DNA of 6,782 nucleotides from Bacteroidota bacterium (GTDB lineage: Bacteria; Bacteroidota; Ignavibacteria; Ignavibacteriales; Melioribacteraceae). The position numbers and the translations under genes were made by a program. Below are positions 1 to 5,872 of this stretch, one piece after another. The DNA lies in the NCBI GenBank assembly GCA_021814855.1, contig JAKAHQ010000093.1, forward strand, positions 1 through 6,782, in the 5' to 3' direction. The notes beneath the pieces are model-generated. The model was given only the letters and a program-made list of their open reading frames with translations. It ran no database searches and was not told the origin of the DNA. How positions within the stretch are numbered: the first letter of the stretch is position 1; each line of letters starts with the position of its first letter.

Positions 1-106
1 TACTATTGAAGGTGTCCTGTAAATAATCCGCACCATTACAGGTCGGCACGCAAATACTTACCATGCCTTTTACAGGTGATGTATTTTTACGACTAAACCA
101 TCGCAT
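1..106 (-). CDS. Family 2 glycosyltransferase, N-terminal fragment (3' end beyond the window)
   Basis: Read on the minus strand from the ATG at 106-104, this gives 35 codons and then leaves the window. Residues 16-30 read VSICVPTCNGADYLQ, which matches the first beta strand and loop of the GT-A fold in family 2 glycosyltransferases (usual form VSIIIPTYNGAxYL). That segment binds the uracil of the nucleotide-sugar donor. Such enzymes are cytosolic or membrane-associated and build polysaccharide, LPS or glycoprotein glycans. An in-frame TAA three codons upstream (115-113) limits the start to this ATG or to the second Met at codon 15 (64-62), which sits directly before the conserved strand. No clear Shine-Dalgarno sequence precedes codon 1. 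A Cys replaces the usual Tyr in PTYN. The DxD motif and acceptor region lie outside the window, so the substrate cannot be named. The start abuts the broken edge of the helicase gene. Confidence 0.75.
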   Translation of the reverse strand, partial: MRWFSRKNTSPVKGMVSICVPTCNGADYLQDTFNS

Positions 107-120
107 ATTTATTTAACATT
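107..120. other. Probable breakpoint between the glycosyltransferase start and the truncated helicase
   Basis: To the left, the minus strand starts a glycosyltransferase. To the right, the plus strand enters a helicase-nuclease protein in mid-domain with no initiator region. The helicase frame is open back to base 97, after a TAA at 94-96, but its codons from 97 to about 108 are the antisense of the glycosyltransferase start. An intact gene pair would not look like this, so I infer a rearrangement, deletion or assembly join here. If the glycosyltransferase really starts at its second Met, the join could lie anywhere from 65 to 120. No insertion-sequence end, direct repeat or tRNA is visible at the point. 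Confidence 0.5.
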
Positions 121-2253
121 TTGTTTAAGGACGCAGATCCTTTTTTCAACGAAGTCGAACCGAATAATTTGACCTGTTCCAAACCGGAGGATGAAACCGG
201 CAAGGTAGAATTTCTGCTGGTAGATCAAAACGGCGAAGTTACCGAAGCGGAGTTAACTGCTTCCCAAATCGTTCAGCTTCTAAACAACAAAGAAACTATC
301 GGGATCGACTTTAAAGATATAGCGGTTCTTTGCCGGAAGCGCGATTCATTTTTAGAACTTGAAAAAATATTTACCGAGAAAAAAATTCCGTATTCAATTG
401 TTGGCGGCAAAGGTTTTTATCAACGCCAGACCATTTACGATATTTATAATTACCTGTCATTCCTTCTTAATACCGAAGATGACGCGGCGTTAATAGCCAT
501 ACTTCGTTCGCCTTTTTTTCATTTATCGGATCTTGAACTGTTTGAAATTTCCGGCGATGAAAGAAAATCCTTTTTTGATAAACTCGGGCGCAAAGCGGAA
601 TCGGGAAAAAAATATAAAACCATATACGGAAAATTGCTGGAGAACATAAAGATTGCTTCGAGCAGCGAGGTATTTGCTTTAATAAGAAAGATACTTCTGG
701 AAAGCGGTTACTGGGCAATTGTCGCAGCAAAGCGAAATGCTTCTCAGGAATTGGCTAACATCGAAAAGCTTTTAATGATCGCTCGTAATTTTACTTCGAA
801 GAGTTTCAAAAACCTTTACGATTTTACTTTGGTGCTGCGAGAGTCGATAGAAGGGTATGAAGACGAAGGGCAGGCTCAAGTTGCCGGCGATGCAAACACT
901 GTAAAAATGATGACGATTCATCAGGCGAAGGGACTTGAGTACAAAGCGGTTTTTTTATACGGCTGCAATGAAAAGGCCTTCGAGGATTCTGTTCGGGCCA
1001 AATCGCTAAGCATAGATAAAAATTTCGGGTTGCTTTCTAAAGTACCGATAGACGGAAATTATTTTGGTAAATATTATCCGGCGCCTATAACTCTGCTTTA
1101 TAATTATATCGCTCATCGTAAAAATCTTGCCGAGGTAAAGCGGCTTCTTTATGTGGCCGTTACAAGGGCGATAAATCGTTTATATATTACGGCTACGACA
1201 AGAAACTTCGAACCCAAGAGCGAATCTTTTTTGGATTTGATACGGGAAGGATTAGGATTTGATTTCACCTCGAATGAAATTTCAATTTCTTCCGATGTCG
1301 AGTTTATGAAGTTTGACTCTGCCGGTTACAGATTTTATAAAAAACCTATCACGCTGAGTATTCCAGTAACTAATTCGGCGCCGGGCGAATCGTTAAAAAT
1401 CGGAAATGATGAAACGCCGGAGCCGCCTAACGAAATAATGACTACGGCAATTACCGATATTCCCAAGAACGAAATTATTTCCGCCACAAAGATTTCGATG
1501 TTCACACAATGCCCGGTGAAGTATCAGCTTACTTATCAAATCGGTTTTTCTACAATCTACAATTTATTGCGGGAAAGAACGAACGATTATGAATTCAACG
1601 ATAACGAGGACGACGAATTAAAACCATTTGCCCAGCTTCGGGGAAGATTGATTCATCTCGCGCTGAAAAATGAAATACCGGATTCCGAAGTTGCAAGCTT
1701 TATTGCAAAGAAAATAAATACGGAGAATGTGGAAAACGATGACGCCGTAAAAAGTAAATTGATTAATTCGATTGCGGATGAGATAAAAAATTTTCGCGCT
1801 TCTTCCGGTTTTAGCCAAATTAATTCTGCCGGTAATTATAAAAATGAAATTGAAATTTATTGCAAAGAAGGCGGGCATTATCTTTACGGGATTATTGATA
1901 AACTGATCATCGAAAGAGAGAAAATCATTATTGTCGATTATAAAACGGATACAATAAATGCCGGGCAGCTTGTTTCGAGGGCAGCAGATTATATACCGCA
2001 GTTAAAATTTTACGCCTACATCTTATCAAAACTTTATCCCGATTACTCCAGCTTCGAACTGCGCCTCCTCTTTTTAAAGTTTCCGGATCAACCGTATTCT
2101 CTGGAAGTAAATCGCGAGGAATTAAAAAGCTTCGGCGATTATATCAACCGCGCTATTCAAAAAATTTATTCGGCAAGTTTTGCTCCCAATCTAACTCATT
2201 GTTCACAATGTCATTTTGCTTTGAAAGGTAATCAATGCGTAAAACCGTTTTAA
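121..2253 (+). CDS. AddA/RecB-like UvrD helicase-nuclease, 5'-truncated (C-terminal part only)
   Basis: This is the C-terminal part of a double-strand-break repair helicase-nuclease of the AddA/RecB type, which unwinds and resects DNA ends for RecA loading. Residue numbers count from the TTG at 121. Helicase domain 2 remains: motif IV region at about 66-117 (DIAVLCRKRDSF... GFYQRQTIYD), motif V at 261-282 (VKMMTIHQAKGLEYKAVFLYG), motif VI at 338-359 (RLLYVAVTRA). A PD-(D/E)XK nuclease follows: Cys464 in FTQCPVKY, His512 in RGRLIHLAL, Asp593 in GIIDKLI, Asp606-x-Lys608 in VDYKTD, and QLKFYAY at 627. It ends with C694-x2-C697-x8-C706. With Cys464 these could hold a [4Fe-4S] cluster, as in AddB and Cas4. 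The Walker A, DExx and motif III half (roughly 400-500 residues in full-length relatives) is absent, so the fragment alone should not hydrolyse ATP. The TTG start has no convincing ribosome site and is nominal; the frame is open from 97. The end overlaps the amidase gene. Confidence 0.88.
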   Translation: MFKDADPFFNEVEPNNLTCSKPEDETGKVEFLLVDQNGEVTEAELTASQIVQLLNNKETIGIDFKDIAVLCRKRDSFLELEKIFTEKKIPYSIVGGKGFYQRQTIYDIYNYLSFLLNTEDDAALIAILRSPFFHLSDLELFEISGDERKSFFDKLGRKAESGKKYKTIYGKLLENIKIASSSEVFALIRKILLESGYWAIVAAKRNASQELANIEKLLMIARNFTSKSFKNLYDFTLVLRESIEGYEDEGQAQVAGDANTVKMMTIHQAKGLEYKAVFLYGCNEKAFEDSVRAKSLSIDKNFGLLSKVPIDGNYFGKYYPAPITLLYNYIAHRKNLAEVKRLLYVAVTRAINRLYITATTRNFEPKSESFLDLIREGLGFDFTSNEISISSDVEFMKFDSAGYRFYKKPITLSIPVTNSAPGESLKIGNDETPEPPNEIMTTAITDIPKNEIISATKISMFTQCPVKYQLTYQIGFSTIYNLLRERTNDYEFNDNEDDELKPFAQLRGRLIHLALKNEIPDSEVASFIAKKINTENVENDDAVKSKLINSIADEIKNFRASSGFSQINSAGNYKNEIEIYCKEGGHYLYGIIDKLIIEREKIIIVDYKTDTINAGQLVSRAADYIPQLKFYAYILSKLYPDYSSFELRLLFLKFPDQPYSLEVNREELKSFGDYINRAIQKIYSASFAPNLTHCSQCHFALKGNQCVKPF

Positions 2254-3302
2254 TAAATGGAATTTCCATTCTCGGTCTGACTTTTCTTTTTTCTTGCTCA
2301 TCGGTGCCGATTGTGCCGCTTTACGAACTTCCGCCCGATTGGAAAAATCCGGCCGATAGAGAAAAGACTATCGCCGAATACTCAAAATATTTGAAGGGCG
2401 AAAAAATATTTTTGGATCCCGGTCATGGGGGAGAAGATAGAAAGAATAAAAGCCGCGACGGTAAAATAATTGAAGCCGATGTAAATCTTAATGTAGCGTT
2501 GCATCTCAAAAAATATTTGGAAGAAGCCGGTGCGGTGGTTTATATGTCCAGGGAGGTAGATAAAACCGTTCCGCTTGCGTACAGATCCGAACTCGCCAAC
2601 AATAGCGGCGCCGGAATATTTATAAGCATACATCATAACGCTCCTGCCAAGGACGAAGATAATTATTCGGATTACACGGCGGTCTATTATCATGCAAAAG
2701 AATCTAATTACGAATACGAGCCGTGCAACCAGGATATAGCCCGGTACATTGAGCGCGATCTTTCTTACGTAATGCATAATCCCATAGGGCTTGGATCTTT
2801 CGACGGCACTTATTCCGATTACAATATTTATCCCGGCGAAGGATTTTCAGTACTTCGGAAATCAAATATACCTGCCGTTCTAGCCGAGTGCGCTTTTCAT
2901 ACAAGTCGTTTTGAAGAATTAAGACTTAACGACGATCAATTTAACCGGATTCAAGCATGGGGAATATTTAGAGGTTTAGCAAAATATCTTAAGGCGGGTA
3001 AACCGGAAATTGTATTCCTGCCCGACAGTTTAAAAATGGAAAACGGCAGACTGAAATTATCTTTCCTATTAAAAGATTCGGCCGGAATTAATCCAAAGGG
3101 TACGAGAGTATTCTTCAATAAATTAGAAAAGGATTTTTCTTATGATCCCAAAGAAAATATCGTATCAACCGTTATAGATTCGGTTAAAGACGGTTCTTAC
3201 AATATAAGAATCATTGCCGCTAATAAGAACGGTAACCATTCGTTCCCGTACCGCAAATTAATTGAGGTTAGCGATTCGCTTAAAGTCTCTTTGAAAGATT
3301 AG
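2235..3302 (+). CDS. N-acetylmuramoyl-L-alanine amidase (Amidase_3), lipoprotein, with C-terminal beta domain
   Basis: This zinc amidase cleaves the bond between N-acetylmuramic acid and L-alanine in peptidoglycan, acting in the periplasm during cell-wall remodelling or daughter-cell separation. Residues 1-20 form a lipoprotein signal peptide (KR near the start, hydrophobic core, lipobox LFSC) with lipidated Cys21. The Amidase_3 domain spans about 56-253. Expected zinc ligands are His64 in DPGHGG, Glu80 in IIEADVNLN and His133 in SIHHNA. Glu218 in VLAECAFHTS is the expected catalytic glutamate. Residues about 256-355 have no amidase motif and look like a beta-sandwich (Ig-like) module, possibly for wall or partner binding; that part is inference. 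The ATG at 2235 is supported by GAAAGG at 2223-2228, six bases upstream. It lies inside the helicase gene and overlaps it by 19 bases in another frame, which suggests translational coupling. No acidic residues follow Cys21, so there is no obvious surface-export signal. The family call is firm; the exact physiological role is not. Confidence 0.93.
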   Translation: MRKTVLINGISILGLTFLFSCSSVPIVPLYELPPDWKNPADREKTIAEYSKYLKGEKIFLDPGHGGEDRKNKSRDGKIIEADVNLNVALHLKKYLEEAGAVVYMSREVDKTVPLAYRSELANNSGAGIFISIHHNAPAKDEDNYSDYTAVYYHAKESNYEYEPCNQDIARYIERDLSYVMHNPIGLGSFDGTYSDYNIYPGEGFSVLRKSNIPAVLAECAFHTSRFEELRLNDDQFNRIQAWGIFRGLAKYLKAGKPEIVFLPDSLKMENGRLKLSFLLKDSAGINPKGTRVFFNKLEKDFSYDPKENIVSTVIDSVKDGSYNIRIIAANKNGNHSFPYRKLIEVSDSLKVSLKD

Positions 3303-4645
3303 TTCGCATTACCTTTTTTAATATCAATCCGGTCAGTTACATATTTGAAAATAAGTAGCGCAATGGCGGCTGCAAAACCGATAGCTAAAAAGTAATACCA
3401 TATTACATGCGCGTTGGCATAATAGGAAGCGCGTTCAATCTCTGAAATTCCCGACGGTAAAGTTTTAGGATCGGGACAATATTTATCCAGCAAAAAGCCG
3501 GACATAATGAATCCTACCAAAGCGGAAATAAAAGAATGTAAATGGCTGAAACCGAGATAAGCGCCTTCTTCGCCTTTGGGAGCTTGAAACGAGAAGTATT
3601 CTAAAAAACGCGGCGAGATAAAACACTCTGCAAGCCCTTGAATTGCAATGCCGATAACAAGCATAATTGTAATCGGGTGAAAATCTAATCCGAACACGGA
3701 AATATTTGTTCCGGCGATTCCTTCCAAAGTATTACTAAACGACATCGCGAAGGCGGAAAACGGCATCAATATCATTCCGGCCAGCATGGAAGTTATTGCC
3801 TTACGTTTCTTCATTATGTTTGTAACAAGAACTACAAACAGAACCACAACGGCGGGATTGACATTGGCAAGCCATTCCGGGCGCGCTTCGTCTCCGCGCA
3901 ATCGAATAACATATTTCGGCATCGTGGCGTACAATTGCTGCTGAATTATCCAGAAGCCGCTGATAATCAATATTAAAATTACTAATCGTGGCTGAGTTAA
4001 AATTTTTTTGAGCGAATTTACAACTTCGCTTACACTTTTATTATTGTGAGAAGTATTGTTCTGTTTGAAAAAAAATACTGCGAACAGCATTGCCATGCAT
4101 GACATTGCCGAGGAGAAATAATTGACATATTCCAGACCGATTCCCTGGCGGATGTAAGGCACTAAAGTCTTGCCGCTGAACGAGCCGATGTTTACGATCC
4201 AATAAAAAAGAGCATAGCCCCTTGCCCGTGTATCTTCATCAGTTGTTTTTGCCACGGTGCCGGTAATTAACGGCTTGATGAACGAACCGCCTACAAGAAT
4301 TATAAATAGAAAAAGTAAAACCAAATCTTTTGAATGAAACATTCCAAGCAAAGCGTATCCAACTGTTAACAATGCGAAAGCAAGTATCAATCCGTTCTTG
4401 AATCCGATTTTATCCGAAACGGCGCCGGCAAATGGCGGAAGAAAATAAAGTAGGGCATAAAACACGCCGGCAACTATGCCAGTTTCTGTATCCGTAAATC
4501 CGACGATATTTGTTAGGTAGAGCGTCAGAACAATAAAGAAACCGTAATAAGCGGCGCGCTCGCACAGTTCCATAAAATTTGCAAGCCAAAATTCTTTTGG
4601 AAATTTCCAGCCGGCTTTTCTTTCATTAAGAGAAGAATCAACCAT
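3299..4645 (-). CDS. POT/PTR2-family proton-coupled peptide transporter (MFS)
   Basis: This inner-membrane secondary transporter of the major facilitator superfamily most likely imports di- and tripeptides with protons. The 448 residues hold about 12 hydrophobic helices, near 18-45, 55-77, 84-103, 108-130, 143-163, 172-193, 220-238, 262-278, 284-304, 323-343, 364-386 and 412-434. POT hallmarks are present. Helix 1 has E26-x2-E29-R30-x2-Y33-Y34-G35, matching ExxERFxYYG with Ala in place of Phe. The helix 2-3 loop reads GAVSDKIGFKN. Lys124 lies in FIKPLITG of helix 4, FYWIVNIGS at 147-155 is the PTR2 signature, and Glu340 lies in GLAECFISP of helix 10. These match the salt-bridge and proton-coupling residues of the family. 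The ATG is supported by AAGGTG (complement of 4650-4655). The stop overlaps that of the amidase by 4 bases. Transport of other small molecules cannot be excluded from sequence alone. Confidence 0.9.
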   Translation of the reverse strand: MVDSSLNERKAGWKFPKEFWLANFMELCERAAYYGFFIVLTLYLTNIVGFTDTETGIVAGVFYALLYFLPPFAGAVSDKIGFKNGLILAFALLTVGYALLGMFHSKDLVLLFLFIILVGGSFIKPLITGTVAKTTDEDTRARGYALFYWIVNIGSFSGKTLVPYIRQGIGLEYVNYFSSAMSCMAMLFAVFFFKQNNTSHNNKSVSEVVNSLKKILTQPRLVILILIISGFWIIQQQLYATMPKYVIRLRGDEARPEWLANVNPAVVVLFVVLVTNIMKKRKAITSMLAGMILMPFSAFAMSFSNTLEGIAGTNISVFGLDFHPITIMLVIGIAIQGLAECFISPRFLEYFSFQAPKGEEGAYLGFSHLHSFISALVGFIMSGFLLDKYCPDPKTLPSGISEIERASYYANAHVIWYYFLAIGFAAAIALLIFKYVTDRIDIKKGNAN

Positions 4646-4670
4646 AAAGCACCTTGGAAAAATTGAAAGC

Positions 4671-4700
4671 CAAATTAGAAAAACGAATTATGATAACAAA
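4671..4700 (-). promoter_or_regulatory. Candidate Bacteroidota-type promoter for the POT transporter gene
   Basis: Read on the minus strand, TTTG (4700-4697) is followed by a 19-base spacer and TAATTTG (4677-4671). This is close to the TTTG-N19-TAnnTTTG consensus of the housekeeping sigma factor in Bacteroidota, with the second box one base short or mismatched. It lies 25 bases before the transporter ATG, giving a short leader that contains the AAGGTG ribosome site. Position and spacing fit well, but short AT-rich boxes occur by chance. Confidence 0.38.
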
Positions 4701-4794
4701 CCTGGCCGGAATATTTTTTCTCCAATGAGAAATGAATTAAAAAATTCCATAGATTCCGCTCCGGGTTTGACAGTTGAAAATATTTACTCTTATC

Positions 4795-4800
4795 GGGAGA
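4795..4800 (+). promoter_or_regulatory. Ribosome binding site (GGGAGA) that sets the start of the IMPDH/GMPR-family gene
   Basis: GGGAGA lies five bases before the ATG at 4806. The frame is also open to an earlier ATG at 4725, but nothing like a ribosome site stands at a useful distance before that one. The 27 residues it would add have no family counterpart. Family similarity begins with [10 protein letters not shown] shortly after the 4806 start, so 4806 is preferred. Confidence 0.6.
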
Positions 4801-4805
4801 ACAAA

Positions 4806-5822
4806 ATGAAAATTTATTCCAAGCACGATTTAAACCAAAATCCTCTTTCATTAACATACGACGACATAAGTCTTATACCAACTCAAATTTCAAGGATTAA
4901 AACAAGAACCGAAGTAAATACAAAATCGAATTTTCTCGGATTTGAATTGAATGTGCCTGTTGTATCGAGCCCAATGGATTCTGTTACAGGCATTGCGATG
5001 GCCAAAGAACTTTCCGGGCTTGGCTGTTTGGGAGTTGTGAACAGATTCGATTCTTCGCTGACTGAATTATTTTCTAACGGTAATGTTGTCGAGGGTGTTC
5101 AAGCCGTATCCGTAAGTTTGACGGCGGAAGAAGCGCTTCTTGAAAAGATTGCCGCCAATAAATTAATTGTCTGCATCGATACAGCCAACGCCAATAACGC
5201 GCATGTTCTTCACAAGTGCGAAGAGATAAAAAAGAAATACAATGCAAAAGTGATTGTAGGAAATATAGCACACGGCGGTACATTAAAGCAGCTTGTGGAT
5301 GCCGGCGCGGACGCGGTTCGCATTGGCATAGGCGGCGGAAGTGTTTGTACTACATCGGTTCAAACTGGAATCGGCATCGGTCAAATTTCTTCCGTAATTG
5401 ACTGCTACTTTTCACGTGAAGAGCAAAAATTAAAAATTGAGTTGATTGCCGACGGCGGAATTAAAAGTCCCGGCGATGTTGCTAAGGCCCTGGCAGCGGG
5501 TGCCGATGTTGTAATGCTTGGAAGAATGCTGGCCGGTACTAAAGAAACTCCCGGCGAGGTTATAAAATACAGCGACCAGTTGTGGAAAAAATACCGCGGC
5601 TCTGCATCGTTCGGTGTAAAGATGAAAGGAGAATTTATTGAAGGCGAGGAAACTATGGTGCCCTACAAGGGAACGGTTAAGAGCGTTATCAATGCAATTA
5701 GCGACGGATTGAAAAGCTCGATGAGCTACTTAAATTGTCTTAGCGTTGATGAATTAAAAAAGATTGACACATTCGGCGTCTTAAGCACAAGTTCCTATCT
5801 TGAAAGACTTCCCAGAAAATAA
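4806..5822 (+). CDS. IMP dehydrogenase/GMP reductase family protein, CBS-less, GMP reductase-like
   Basis: This cytosolic TIM-barrel enzyme belongs to the family that interconverts IMP with XMP or GMP in purine metabolism. From the ATG at 4806 it has 338 residues, close to GMP reductases (about 325-350), and no CBS pair is inserted in the barrel. Visible landmarks are [10 protein letters not shown] at 16-25, [11 protein letters not shown] at 52-62, IDTAN at 124-128, the catalytic loop [10 protein letters not shown] at 174-183 with Cys181, and phosphate-site segments [20 protein letters not shown] and VMLGRMLAG at 214-244. [11 protein letters not shown] at 279-289 is the post-flap segment. The flap is short and has no Arg-Tyr pair as in IMP dehydrogenase. 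The position of the GMP reductase glutamate (GMSSE in E. coli GuaC) appears to be Phe269 in GSASF. The Arg after CTT is Ser184. The family is certain; the reaction is not. GMP reductase is the nearer fit by length, missing flap and QISSVIDC. A further in-frame ATG at 4725 is less likely as the start. Confidence 0.85.
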   Translation: MKIYSKHDLNQNPLSLTYDDISLIPTQISRIKTRTEVNTKSNFLGFELNVPVVSSPMDSVTGIAMAKELSGLGCLGVVNRFDSSLTELFSNGNVVEGVQAVSVSLTAEEALLEKIAANKLIVCIDTANANNAHVLHKCEEIKKKYNAKVIVGNIAHGGTLKQLVDAGADAVRIGIGGGSVCTTSVQTGIGIGQISSVIDCYFSREEQKLKIELIADGGIKSPGDVAKALAAGADVVMLGRMLAGTKETPGEVIKYSDQLWKKYRGSASFGVKMKGEFIEGEETMVPYKGTVKSVINAISDGLKSSMSYLNCLSVDELKKIDTFGVLSTSSYLERLPRK

Positions 5823-5832
5823 ATTATCTAAA

Positions 5833-5868
5833 AAGGATCGCAACCCGGCTTGTAGAGTTGCGATCCTT
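5833..5868. terminator. Bidirectional Rho-independent-type terminator hairpin
   Basis: AAGGATCGCAAC (5833-5844) pairs perfectly with GTTGCGATCCTT (5857-5868) across a 12-base loop, giving a 12-bp stem. It sits in the 50-base gap between two converging genes. Read on the minus strand, the stem runs into TTTTAGATAATTT, a usable U-tract for the copA transcript. On the plus strand the following tract (ACAATTAAATTTTAA) is weaker. The placement supports termination from both sides. Confidence 0.8.
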
Positions 5869-5872
5869 ACAA

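Noticed and set aside
16..76. CCTGTAA at 16-22 with TTACAGG at 36-42 and again at 70-76, as a possible operator or recombination site
   Set aside because: All copies lie within the coding part of the glycosyltransferase in different codon phases, are only 7 bases long, and have no matching partner at the junction. Chance is the simpler reading.
4663..4694. TTGAAA ... TATGAT as a sigma-70 promoter on the plus strand
   Set aside because: The spacer is 20 bases, too long for a good sigma-70 promoter, and it would leave a leader of over 100 bases before the preferred start.
4767..4795. TTGACA at 4767-4772 as a -35 box for the IMPDH/GMPR-family gene
   Set aside because: At 16-18 bases downstream there is no -10-like hexamer, and any transcript start would fall on or after the ribosome site.
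4725..4805. 27-residue N-terminal extension of the IMPDH/GMPR-family protein from the ATG at 4725
   Set aside because: No ribosome site precedes it, it has no family counterpart, and GGGAGA stands at the right distance before 4806.
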